Source: Acidobacteriaceae bacterium UBA1307 (GTDB taxonomy: Bacteria; Acidobacteriota; Terriglobia; Terriglobales; Acidobacteriaceae). Taken from it: a stretch of DNA of 64,000 nt. Each line of letters starts with the position of its first letter. Position 1 is the first letter of the stretch. Under the pieces are notes generated by a model that saw nothing but the letters and a program-made list of their open reading frames with translations, did no database searches and was not told where the DNA came from. Below are positions 34,647 to 42,718 of this stretch, piece by piece. The position numbers and the translations under genes were made by a program. Location of the stretch: positions 33,871 through 97,870 of the forward strand of contig DBTV01000050.1 in the NCBI GenBank assembly GCA_002307235.1, written 5' to 3'.

Positions 34647-35357
34647 ATGAGTACGAAAACTGCAGCAGAGATTGTCGCTGAGGACGCCCGCGCGCGTCTG
34701 GCAGCCACCGAGCGCCTTATCGCCGCCGGCGTCATCCTTTACCGGCCCGAAACCGCCGTCATCGATCCAGAGGTCGAAGTCGCTCCCGGCACCATTCTCG
34801 AACCCTTCGTCCAGCTTCTTGGCAAGACCCGCGTCGGCTCCGGTTGCCGCATCCGTTCCTTCTCGGTGCTTGAAGACTGCACCCTCGCCGACGGCGTCCT
34901 CATCCGCCAAAGCTGCGTTCTTGAAGAGTGCTCCATCGGCTCCGGCGCCAAGATCGGCCCCTTCGCGCACCTGCGCCCCGGCTCCGAAATCGGCGAAGAG
35001 GTCCACATCGGCAACTTCGTCGAAACCAAAAAAGCCAAGCTCCACAAGGGCGTCAAGGCCGGGCACCTCACCTACCTCGGCGACGCCGAAGTCGGCGCGA
35101 ACACCAACATCGGTGCCGGCGTCATTACCTGTAACTATGACGGCGTCCACAAACATCGCACCGAAATTGGTGCAAACTCATTCATCGGCAGCGATTCCAC
35201 CCTCGTCGCCCCCGTCGCCCTCGGCGAAGGCACCTTCGTCGCCGCTGGCTCCTGCATCACCAGAAACGTCCCCGCCGGCGCGCTTGCCGTCGCCCGTAAC
35301 CATCAGATTGTTAAGGAGGGATGGGCCCACACCCGACACGACGTCCAAAAGAAATAG
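34647..35357 (+). CDS. Stand-alone GlmU-type left-handed beta-helix acetyltransferase
   Basis: A 236-residue protein equivalent to only the C-terminal half of GlmU, which acetylates glucosamine 1-phosphate. It opens with the linker-arm helix (ARLAATERLIAAGVILYRPE). Hexapeptide-repeat coils follow, with the conserved IGPFAHLRPG, VHIGNFVETKKAKL, the catalytic-His block KAGHLTYLGDAE (His140), and NIGAGVITCNYDG. It ends with NHQIVKEGW. There is no uridyltransferase domain upstream and no frameshifted remnant of one. An AAGGAG SD directly precedes the ATG, so this is a genuine start. The uridyltransferase step must be encoded elsewhere, or this enzyme acts on another hexosamine phosphate. Confidence 0.88.
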   Translation: MSTKTAAEIVAEDARARLAATERLIAAGVILYRPETAVIDPEVEVAPGTILEPFVQLLGKTRVGSGCRIRSFSVLEDCTLADGVLIRQSCVLEECSIGSGAKIGPFAHLRPGSEIGEEVHIGNFVETKKAKLHKGVKAGHLTYLGDAEVGANTNIGAGVITCNYDGVHKHRTEIGANSFIGSDSTLVAPVALGEGTFVAAGSCITRNVPAGALAVARNHQIVKEGWAHTRHDVQKK

Positions 35358-35365
35358 GGTCGGCA

Positions 35366-35419
35366 GACGCAACCGGAAAAATTCAGCAATACCCCTCGCA
35401 AATTTTCTCCGGTTGCGTC
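35366..35419. repeat. Inverted repeat after the GlmU-type gene
   Basis: GACGCAACCGG and its perfect inverse CCGGTTGCGTC, extended inward by AAAAATT/AATTTT, bracket a loop of about 20 bases. No T-run follows. It may be a transcript 3'-end structure or a small repeat. Confidence 0.55.
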
Positions 35420-35744
35420 ACAATGCCTCAGTACGATTTGATTCCCTATTGCATCTTTTCTGTCCAGGGCCCCCAAACAAGGAGTTTTTTCGCCGGCTTG
35501 CAGCGATTTCTCTCCTTGTGGCATCCAAATTCACAGTTACGTTTCGCCTGAACCAGCGCGCGATTCCATTCGTCCCCGGGTTATAGAGACCCGGCATGAT
35601 TCACGCCTGGAGAACCGATGCGGCCTTTTCTTTTGGCCATCCATCGCACTCCTCCACACGGTAAACGCCTTCGGCCCACGGATACGGCCGACCACGATCG
35701 CATAGATTCCATGGATCGACCCCTGGAAAGTAAGGGAGTGCTGT
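35420..35744. other. Intergenic region
   Basis: No convincing gene. Includes CAAGGAG...CTCCTTG, a weak inverted pair near 35480-35520, and the SD for the next gene at its end. Confidence 0.5.
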
Positions 35745-36923
35745 TTGGAACCTGGCCTCGCAATAAGTCAATCGATAAGCTCGACGGCCCTTGGGCAGAG
35801 CAACCGCTTCAGCACCCGTGCCTCCGAACCGGTCGAAACACACAGGATTCTCATCGTCGATGACGAGCCGCAGGTCCGCCAGATGATCGGGGCCACGCTC
35901 GAGCAGCAGAAGTACGAGGTCGTGCTCGCCACCAGCGGCCAACAGGCCCTCGACGCACTCGACGCCTCCCTCTTCGATCTCGTCCTCACCGACATCATCA
36001 TGCAGGACATCAACGGCATCGTCCTTCTCGAGCGCATTCACAGCCGCTTCCCCAGCCTGCCCGTCGTCGTCGTCACCGCCATTCACGACATCAGCGTCGC
36101 CATCGACGCCATGCGCCGCGGGGCCTACGACTACCTGCTCAAGCCTTTCGAGCGCGACCAGTTGCTCGTCACCGTCCAGCGAGCCCTCAGCCATCGCAAG
36201 GTTCTTGAAGAGAGCCAGAACTACCAGCAAAACCTCGAGCAGATGGTCCGCGCCCGCACCGAGATGCTCCGCCACGCCATGGAAGACCTCGAGCACAGCT
36301 ACGACATCACCCTCGAGGCCCTCGGCGACGCGCTCGACCTCAAGGACTCCGAGACCGAAGGCCACTCCAAGCGCGTTACCGCCTACACCATCGCCCTGGC
36401 CCGCGCCATGGGCATCCCGCCCCAGCAAATCAAGATCATCGCCCGCGGCGCCTTCCTCCACGACATCGGCAAAATGGCCATCCCCGACGACATCCTCCGC
36501 AAGCCCGCCCGCCTCACCGGCCCCGAGCAGGAGATCATGCGCGAGCACTGCACCCGCGGCTACCACATGCTCCGCAAGATTCCCTTCCTGGCCAGCGCCG
36601 CCGAAATCGTCTTCTGCCACCAGGAGCACTATGACGGCTCCGGCTACCCCAGCGGCCTGCACGGCGACCAGATCCCCATCGGCGCGCGCATCTTCACCAT
36701 CGCCGACACTCTGGACGCGATCACCAGCAACCGCCCCTACCGCAAGGCCCAAACCTTCGACCAGGCCCGTGAAGAGATCCTCCGCTGCTCCGGCACCCAG
36801 TTCGACCCCGCCGTCGTCGAAGTCTTCCTCAAAATGCCCAACGAACTCTGGCAAGAACTCCGCGCCGAAATCAGCAGCCAAAACCAGCGCTTCTCCGCCC
36901 TCGGCGGCAACATGAGCTTTTAG
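35745..36923 (+). CDS. Response regulator with HD-GYP c-di-GMP phosphodiesterase domain
   Basis: RpfG-like two-component output protein that would hydrolyse c-di-GMP. The receiver domain (about residues 33-150) shows ILIVDDEP, phospho-acceptor Asp83 in LVLTDIIM, Thr111 and Lys133 in LLKPF. A short coiled coil joins it to the HD-GYP domain: EGHSKRV, the HD pair in FLHDIGKMAIPDD (239-240), CHQEHYDGSGYP (GYP at 300-302) and IADTLDAITSNRPYR. The TTG start has GGGAG six bases upstream; no in-frame ATG is better placed. No histidine kinase is adjacent. Functionally it pairs with the PilZ effectors at 19.6 and 23.4 kb. Confidence 0.93.
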   Translation: MEPGLAISQSISSTALGQSNRFSTRASEPVETHRILIVDDEPQVRQMIGATLEQQKYEVVLATSGQQALDALDASLFDLVLTDIIMQDINGIVLLERIHSRFPSLPVVVVTAIHDISVAIDAMRRGAYDYLLKPFERDQLLVTVQRALSHRKVLEESQNYQQNLEQMVRARTEMLRHAMEDLEHSYDITLEALGDALDLKDSETEGHSKRVTAYTIALARAMGIPPQQIKIIARGAFLHDIGKMAIPDDILRKPARLTGPEQEIMREHCTRGYHMLRKIPFLASAAEIVFCHQEHYDGSGYPSGLHGDQIPIGARIFTIADTLDAITSNRPYRKAQTFDQAREEILRCSGTQFDPAVVEVFLKMPNELWQELRAEISSQNQRFSALGGNMSF

Positions 36924-37044
36924 GTGGTGGCGGTGCGAGTGTTAACGAGTGATTTGGCGATTATGCGTAGATCCAGAAATGCTCAGGCATACTCGCGCGT
37001 TTATTAGAACTAATGTCACGGGGAAAGTAGCTAATTGTCACGAT

Positions 37045-38166
37045 CTAATCTGCTACGTATTGATCCCTCGAGATTGACTCGGCGATTCCAAGAGAAATAG
37101 AACGCAGGATCAAAACTACAGTCAAGTAGTAATCATCGCTTATGAGGATTTTGCCCGAATCGTGTGGGATGCGGGGGCGGCCTTCAAAGAAGGATATGGG
37201 CACAAGGCCGCCATCATGTATCAAGGCATTCCGTACATCTTTAATCTCGGTGATGTCATTGTAGTGTGTGGTTAAGCGCTTGCCACGAAAGAGGTATGGC
37301 TCACAATATGGATCTCGCTCAAATCGAAACTCATCCTTCAAAAAGTTAATCAATCCATGCACAGATTGACCTTCTGCCTGGCGTCTCTCGATTTCCCTTT
37401 GCACCATCCGTTCCCTGAGTTCCTCAATCGACGTAAATCGTTGGGACAACTCTACGACTTCATCTGTGGACATAAGAATCTTCTTGCCACGCCCTGATGC
37501 TGCAATCTTTTCTGGGTGTTTGCGCAGAAGGTATGCGACGACCTCTCGGATGTAGACTTCAAAGCTGGTCCACTCTTGAATGAAGCAGACTTGCCGGAGC
37601 AGTGCCAAAGCATTGCCCGATGACTCTTCTGGATCGCCATGCGAGCTTGCAAGCTTGAGAAAGGTTTCTTTGGTTTCTTCGCCCTCCCATTCACCATTGA
37701 GCGAGATGAGCGCGTCTGTCTCCATCGTGACTACGTACGTCTTCTTTTTTGTTGGGGGTGGAAGTTCGGATAGAGCTTTCGAGTGCTCCTCTGGTGGCCA
37801 GAACAATGCATCCTCATTGGTTTCTGGGATCGTGGTAACGGGTCCGAGCTTGCCGTCGCGAGCAGATTCTTCCACCTGATGAATTTCCAGTCCAGATTCC
37901 TTCGAGTACTCCTCGTACGTGATCCAACCGCGCCTAAGGCGTACCTCTTTGGGGCGAGCGGCACGAGGAATCATTGAGAGCTTTTTGAGATCAGGTCGAG
38001 GAATTTTGATCTTCTTCAGACCATCCAAGGACATTTCCGAGAGGCTAAAAGCTGTAAATAGAACCGAGAGTTCCGCCAAGTTATAAAACAGATCGAGTCT
38101 CTCCTGCCTCTCCTGATACTTCAAATACGCATCCGGGTACTCTGTCTTATTCTGCTGATTTTTCAT
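37045..38166 (-). CDS. Orphan protein with HTH-like segment and HEPN-like RNAL-H motif
   Basis: A 373-residue cytosolic protein, not recognised as a whole. Residues 81-110 (WITYEEYSKESGLEIHQVEE, then SARDGKLG) look like an excisionase/MerR-type winged helix-turn-helix. The C-terminal half is mostly helical (EWTSFEVYIREVVAYLLRKH) and ends with VRNALIHDGG, where Arg312 and His317 fit the R-x4-H ribonuclease motif of HEPN domains. HEPN proteins are frequent in antiviral and toxin systems. Base composition is clearly lower in GC than in flanking genes, and it sits in an accessory patch 0.9 kb from ssrA. It appears alone, with no antitoxin-like neighbour. Function proposed, not shown. Confidence 0.6.
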   Translation of the reverse strand: MKNQQNKTEYPDAYLKYQERQERLDLFYNLAELSVLFTAFSLSEMSLDGLKKIKIPRPDLKKLSMIPRAARPKEVRLRRGWITYEEYSKESGLEIHQVEESARDGKLGPVTTIPETNEDALFWPPEEHSKALSELPPPTKKKTYVVTMETDALISLNGEWEGEETKETFLKLASSHGDPEESSGNALALLRQVCFIQEWTSFEVYIREVVAYLLRKHPEKIAASGRGKKILMSTDEVVELSQRFTSIEELRERMVQREIERRQAEGQSVHGLINFLKDEFRFERDPYCEPYLFRGKRLTTHYNDITEIKDVRNALIHDGGLVPISFFEGRPRIPHDSGKILISDDYYLTVVLILRSISLGIAESISRDQYVAD

Positions 38167-38794
38167 ACTGTCTTCTCTCTATTAGTCCCTTCGAAGCAAT
38201 TGTATTGGGTAGTTTTGAAACTTGATTAGAAGCCGTCGCTTAATAACGAAAAATCGGCAAGTGTCCACCGATCGGACTGCGCATGACTGTCGATTGACGC
38301 GTACAGCCCAAGCCACTCACTGACAGCCGGTTACACGCGATTCTTAGGATCATCCCCCCCAACGCCGCCATCATTAGCACGCTTCGCCGAACGCATTGAA
38401 GCCAGCAAACTGCCACGCGTTGTCCCGCTCAATTCAAAACCAAGGCAGGACCAGCAGAGCCCCCGATCTCTCCCACCCCTTCACACCACGAACTTCCCGG
38501 CCGATCCATTTTGTACAAAAAACGATGAATTTCTACTTTTTTATGGATTCTTTATTCCCCTCGTAGTTCATATTTCCCGAAAAACGCATTCCATCGCCGC
38601 GCTGCACGCGCTAACTCTCTTTTGCCGCGCACCGCACTCCTGCCCCAATCAAACCATACGGAACCCACATCATCTAATAGAAAACAATGTGATTGCATAA
38701 AATTACGTAGGGCAACCCCCGCAGCTTTGGAGCCGCCAATCGGCACTGGAAGAAAGAAAAAACTCAAAAATCCAAAATATTTCGATTTTTGTAT
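38167..38794. other. Lower-GC intergenic patch
   Basis: Over 600 bp with no convincing gene. Sequence becomes AT-rich to the right (about 38510-38800). I see no transposase remnant, tRNA or direct repeat marking an insertion. Confidence 0.5.
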
Positions 38795-38822
38795 TTGACT
38801 TCTTCTCTTTCTATGCTAAGGT
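38795..38822 (+). promoter_or_regulatory. Candidate promoter of the small RNA
   Basis: TTGACT (38795-38800), 16 bases, then TAAGGT (38817-38822). The -35 matches the consensus well, the -10 only moderately. It lies in the AT-rich stretch just before a structured region that ends in a terminator. Confidence 0.45.
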
Positions 38823-38828
38823 GTATTT

Positions 38829-38933
38829 ATTCCATGGTTGAGGCGGTCGGCACCGCCAACAGATCATGGGAGTAGTTTGCGTCACTGGCCTCCCGGCACG
38901 AACAGCCTGACCGTTCGTGCCGCCTTTTTTTTG
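38829..38933 (+). ncRNA. Candidate small RNA of about 105 nt upstream of ssrA
   Basis: Between a candidate promoter and a textbook terminator lies a compact structured stretch with no ORF. A nested hairpin has an outer stem CCATG/CATGG (38832-38836 with 38865-38869), an internal loop, and an inner stem GGCGGT/ACCGCC with a CGGC tetraloop. A single-stranded stretch follows, then the terminator CGGCACGAAC / GTTCGTGCCG with an eight-T tail. I do not see the SRP RNA or 6S RNA signatures. It could be a known acidobacterial RNA motif or a new one. Confidence 0.5.
38895..38933 (+). terminator. Terminator of the candidate small RNA
   Basis: Perfect 10-bp stem CGGCACGAAC / GTTCGTGCCG, nine-base loop, followed by CC and eight Ts. 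Confidence 0.9.
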
Positions 38934-39077
38934 CCTTTTTGTGCCAATAAACAAAGCAAAACTGTAAATCAGCGCACGCCATGCGCGCAAAAGCCAGAAC
39001 CGGGATAAGATAGAATCATCAGCACGAACCGCAACGGTTCGCGCCCAAGTCGGCAATCCACATGGATTGCGGCATGT

Positions 39078-39430
39078 GGGGGCGTCACGGTTTCGACGGG
39101 ATCGCGTGCGGTACAGGAGTCATGTCGGGGTGCGGGCACCCGTAATCGCTTGCAAAAACAAAGTTGCCAACCAAGAACTGGCACTTGCTGCTTAATTAAA
39201 TAAGTAGCCGTCTTCCATGGCTTTACCTGTGGGCTATGAGCGGACGTCATACAGCAGGCTGGCAATTGCAGCTCGGTCCGTGTTGCAGTTGCGAGATCAT
39301 CGGACTAGCTTTCGGCGCATCTTGTCCATTCTGAGTTCCGGAAGCGAAACCAAAAGGAATCGGACAAAGCATGAATACTCCTGACTGACATCGATTTCGG
39401 ACGCGGGTTCGACTCCCGCCGCCTCCACCA
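39078..39430 (+). ncRNA. ssrA: Transfer-messenger RNA (tmRNA)
   Basis: Rescues stalled ribosomes and tags the nascent peptide. The 5' end GGGGGCGTCACGG pairs with the 3' end CGCCTCC-ACCA to form the acceptor stem. The 5' D-like region GTTTCGACGGGATC and the T-arm GGGTTCGACTCCCGC are canonical, and the CCA is encoded. The tag frame starts at the likely resume codon GCT (39148) and reads ACKNKVANQELALAA before TAA (39193-39195), ending in the protease-recognised ALAA. This is a one-piece tmRNA. Its upstream neighbourhood is lower in GC and holds an orphan gene, a pattern often seen at ssrA integration sites. Confidence 0.96.
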
Positions 39431-39594
39431 ATAGATTAAAAATTGACCGCAGGATGGCTTTTTCTGGTTCTGTGTGCGCCAGGCTGGCCGCATGAGCAGC
39501 CAATGGGCGGCGATGATGACCACACAATCCCGTCATAGCTGCACTTTAGGAGTTGACAGCGGGCCACTTCTACGACACGATCAGACTAAGGGCA

Positions 39595-39996
39595 ATGAAG
39601 CGTCTCTTCCAATGCGCGTCGTTCGTACTCATGCTGCTGATGCTGGCTCCGCCGGCGTTTGCTTCCATGCAGTGCGGCCGAAATCACGAGACGCACCTCT
39701 GCCCCAAGTCGTGCTGCGACGGAATGGAGGGCATGTCGATGCCGATGGCGTCGACGGACTGCGACAGTGATGCGCAGTTCAGCCAGACTCCCTGCTGCAC
39801 CGCAGTGCAAGCAGAAATGTCGTTGCCAGCTTCGCCTGCAGATGCACATGCGGAAAATCTGATTGCGCATGGGACACCGATGGCCGTCCTTCTGCCGATC
39901 GATCTTCATCCTGCACCTGCGAGGATTGTCGAATATCCTCCCGGCGATACGCTCCTGCAGCCGGTTCTTTGCCGCCTTTGCACCTTCCAAATCTAG
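39595..39996 (+). CDS. Small exported Cys/Met/His-rich protein, probable metal binder
   Basis: First gene of the metal-efflux operon, 133 residues. It has a signal peptide (MKRLFQCASFVLMLLMLAPP, then AFAS). The mature N-terminus is rich in soft-metal ligands: MQCGRNHETHLCPKSCCDGM, then a Met-rich patch (EGMSMPMAS) and further Cys (TDCD, TPCCTA). Such composition suggests periplasmic Cu(I)/Ag(I) binding, as in small copper-resistance proteins, but I cannot assign a named family. The internal ATG preceded by AAGGG is chosen over an upstream in-frame start that would mask the signal peptide. The outer-membrane factor gene begins 83 bp downstream. Confidence 0.75.
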   Translation: MKRLFQCASFVLMLLMLAPPAFASMQCGRNHETHLCPKSCCDGMEGMSMPMASTDCDSDAQFSQTPCCTAVQAEMSLPASPADAHAENLIAHGTPMAVLLPIDLHPAPARIVEYPPGDTLLQPVLCRLCTFQI

Positions 39997-40079
39997 TTCC
40001 CTCTCTCTGACGCACATCAGGGCCAGGCACGCGTGTGCCTTGCGTTGCCTTTTTGTTCAGAGAAACGAGGGATATTCCG

Positions 40080-41417
40080 GTGAAAATTCGTTGGATTGGC
40101 GCGCCACTGCTGGCGTGCCTGTGCATGGCAGTCAACGCGCAGAGTGCTTTGACTGCGCCGCCTTCCGTCAGAAGCACTGACAAGCAATTGCGGCTTGACG
40201 ATGTCGTACGTCTGGCATTGGAACGCAGCCCGGATGCAGCCAGCGCCGAGCACACCATTCAAGCGATGCAGCATCGCATCGCACAGGCGCGCGCACTGCC
40301 GGACCCAACGGTTTCGGCAGGCTGGGCAGGAAGACCTGCGCCCTTTGCCACGATGGCGGGCGATGCGTCGAGCTATCGCGGCATCACGGTCTCCGAGCAG
40401 TTTCCCTATCCCGGCAAGCGACGTCTGCAAGGCGCAATGGCGGAGCGCGATGTGGAGACGGCGCGCGTTGATTGCGAAGCTGCGCAACGGCGCATCGTGC
40501 TCGATGTGAAAACCGCATACGCCGAGTACTTCTACCTCGACAAGGCCATCGAAGCTACGCGGCAAAACAAAGACCTGCTCGAACAATTAGCGAGCACCGC
40601 CGAGGCACAATACCGCGTCGGCAAGTCCATGCAGCAGGATGTGCTGCGCGCGCAGGTTGAGGTCTCCATGCTGATCGAGAAGCTGACGCAGCTTGAAGAG
40701 TTGCGTGACAGCGCCATGGCAGAGATCAATGCAGCCCTCGTGCAACAGCCCGAGACTCCGCTGCCGCCGCCACAGCCACTGGAAGCACAACCGATCCACT
40801 ACTCCCTCGATGAGCTCTATGCGCTGGCCGAGAAGAACGATACGGGAGTCAGGCGAGAGCAGACAACGATGGAGCGGAACACGCTGAACATCGCGCTGGC
40901 AAAACGACAGTCCCGGCCCGACATCGGCGTGAGTTACATGTTTCAGCAGCGTGCCAATCAGCCGGACATGCACGGCGTGACAGTCAGTGTGAATCTTCCG
41001 GTGTTTTGGAAGTCGAAACAGCGCGAAGCCATCGCCGAAGCTGCAGACGCACTGCACGGTACGCAGAAGATGCGGGAGAGTCGGCTGAATGCGGTTCGCG
41101 CCGAGGTGCGACGCAGATATCTGTCTATCGAGAGCACGCAGCGACTTATGGATCTCTACTCCAAAGGCATCGTGCCGCAGTCCTCACTGGCTCTCGAGTC
41201 GGCGATGTCCGGGTATCAAGTGGGCAAAGTCGATTTCCAGTCACTTCTCTCAGATTTCGCCACGTTGCTGAATTACGAAACGAGTTATTATCGCCAACTC
41301 GCAGACCATCAGATCGCTGTCGCACAAATTGAAAGCCTCACCGGCGAACCGATCACGGCAGAGACAGCAACGAATGAGCCGATGCAATCCGCAGGCCAGA
41401 AAGGAACACGCCCATGA
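40080..41417 (+). CDS. Outer-membrane efflux channel (CusC/TolC family)
   Basis: Outer-membrane factor of a heavy-metal RND efflux system, 445 residues. The GTG start (GAGGG upstream) opens into a signal peptide (KIRWIGAPLLACLCMAVNAQ). Two TolC-type repeats follow, marked by LRLDDVVRLALERSPD and ITVSEQFPYPGKRRLQ in the first half and YALAEKNDTGVRREQTTMER with GVTVSVNLPVFWKSKQREAI in the second, with long coiled-coil helices between. Its stop overlaps the adaptor gene start by four bases (ATGA), so outer-membrane factor, adaptor and pump are translated as one coupled unit. Confidence 0.92.
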   Translation: MKIRWIGAPLLACLCMAVNAQSALTAPPSVRSTDKQLRLDDVVRLALERSPDAASAEHTIQAMQHRIAQARALPDPTVSAGWAGRPAPFATMAGDASSYRGITVSEQFPYPGKRRLQGAMAERDVETARVDCEAAQRRIVLDVKTAYAEYFYLDKAIEATRQNKDLLEQLASTAEAQYRVGKSMQQDVLRAQVEVSMLIEKLTQLEELRDSAMAEINAALVQQPETPLPPPQPLEAQPIHYSLDELYALAEKNDTGVRREQTTMERNTLNIALAKRQSRPDIGVSYMFQQRANQPDMHGVTVSVNLPVFWKSKQREAIAEAADALHGTQKMRESRLNAVRAEVRRRYLSIESTQRLMDLYSKGIVPQSSLALESAMSGYQVGKVDFQSLLSDFATLLNYETSYYRQLADHQIAVAQIESLTGEPITAETATNEPMQSAGQKGTRP

Positions 41418-42718
41418 TGCAAGTACATCGAGGAGGAATCGTAAAAACGATCACTGCGGCTCTACTTCTGGCAGTGCTCGTCGTGGTCTGGCTGGCGGCA
41501 ACGCATCGGATATGGTTTGCTGAAAAATCCAGAGCAGCGACCGAAAAGCACGCAGACGCGACACAAATCCAGACGACCAACCAGCCAAAGATTCTCTACT
41601 GGTACGACCCCATGCATCCGGCTTACAAGGCGGACAAGCCCGGCATTGCTCCCGACTGCGGCATGGCTCTGGTTCCGAAGTATGCCGACAAAGAAGAGTC
41701 CACGCCGATGGCAGTGGGCACGGTCACGCTCAGCGCCGAGCAACAGGCACAGGCTGGCGTGCGCACCGTCGTGGTTCGCCGCGCACCACTGACGCGCGAA
41801 GTGCGCACCACGGCCGAGATCGTGGCGGACGAATCGCGCATCACCAAAATCCATTTGAAGACCTCCGGCTTCATCGAACGAGTCTTCGCCAATTCAGTTG
41901 GACAGCTTGTGCGCAGGGGCGATCCTCTCTTCACGCTCTATAGCCCGGATCTGGTTGCGGCGGAAGAAGAGTATCTGATTGCACGGCGCGGCAACACCAC
42001 GCTTGCCTCTGCGCCCTTTGAAGAAATTCGACAAAGTGCCACCTCTCTGCTGACCTCAGCGCGGCAGAAGCTCAAGCTCTTCGACGTCTCTGCCAGTCAG
42101 ATCGAGCAACTCGAGAAGACGGGAAAAGTTGCACACGAGCTAACCTTCTACTCACCGGCATCTGGCTTCGTTACTTCACGCAACGCTTATTCGCAAACAT
42201 CGATTACGCCAGAGACAGAGCTCTACACCGTCTCTGACCTCAGTTCGGTCTGGGCCAATGCGGACATCTTTGAAAGTGAAGTTCCCTTCGTACATGTCGG
42301 ACAAAAAGTGACACTTTCACTGAGTTACTATCCGGGAAGGACTTACACAGGAGTTATCTCCCATATCTATCCCACCGTCGATCCGCAGACGCACACCGTC
42401 AAAGCGCGCATTCAGTTATCGAATCCGCGCTTCGCGCTGAAGCCGCAGATGTTTGCCGACGCCATATTGCACGTCAACTATGGACGCCCACTGCTGATTC
42501 CTCAGGAAGCAGTGCTTGATGCGGGAACAACCCAGCAGGTTTTCGTCGTGCATTCTGGAGGGGTCTTCGAGCCTCGACGCGTGATCGTCGGACCGACTGT
42601 TGATGGTCAGGTTGCCGTGCTTTCCGGGCTCAAGGAAGGCGAAGTCGTCGTTAGTTCCGGTAACTTCCTTCTCGATTCAGAGAGCCGCCTGAAGACTCCG
42701 TCGGGGGGCGCGCAATGA
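41414..42718 (+). CDS. Periplasmic adaptor of Cu/Ag RND efflux (CusB family)
   Basis: Membrane-fusion protein linking the inner-membrane pump to the outer-membrane channel, 434 residues. It has an N-terminal hydrophobic anchor (TITAALLLAVLVVVWLAAT), then a heavy-metal-binding domain (WYDPMHPAYKADKPGIAPDC, with Cys82) of the kind fused to Cus-type adaptors. Adaptor core motifs follow: IHLKTSGFIERVFANSVGQL, VRRGDPLFTLYSPDLVAAEE, VSDLSSVWANADIFESEVPF and a C-terminal membrane-proximal domain (IPQEAVLDAGTTQQVFVVHS). Both gene boundaries overlap their neighbours by four bases. Confidence 0.93.
   Translation: MMQVHRGGIVKTITAALLLAVLVVVWLAATHRIWFAEKSRAATEKHADATQIQTTNQPKILYWYDPMHPAYKADKPGIAPDCGMALVPKYADKEESTPMAVGTVTLSAEQQAQAGVRTVVVRRAPLTREVRTTAEIVADESRITKIHLKTSGFIERVFANSVGQLVRRGDPLFTLYSPDLVAAEEEYLIARRGNTTLASAPFEEIRQSATSLLTSARQKLKLFDVSASQIEQLEKTGKVAHELTFYSPASGFVTSRNAYSQTSITPETELYTVSDLSSVWANADIFESEVPFVHVGQKVTLSLSYYPGRTYTGVISHIYPTVDPQTHTVKARIQLSNPRFALKPQMFADAILHVNYGRPLLIPQEAVLDAGTTQQVFVVHSGGVFEPRRVIVGPTVDGQVAVLSGLKEGEVVVSSGNFLLDSESRLKTPSGGAQ

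Noticed and set aside
38826..38933. The candidate small RNA as 4.5S (SRP) or 6S RNA
   Set aside because: The SRP apical GGAAGGAAGCAG-type signature is missing, and the length and single nested hairpin do not match the long central-bubble rod of 6S RNA.
39078..39536. Minus-strand frames across ssrA
   Set aside because: The locus is fully explained by tmRNA with paired acceptor ends, T-arm and a tag frame.
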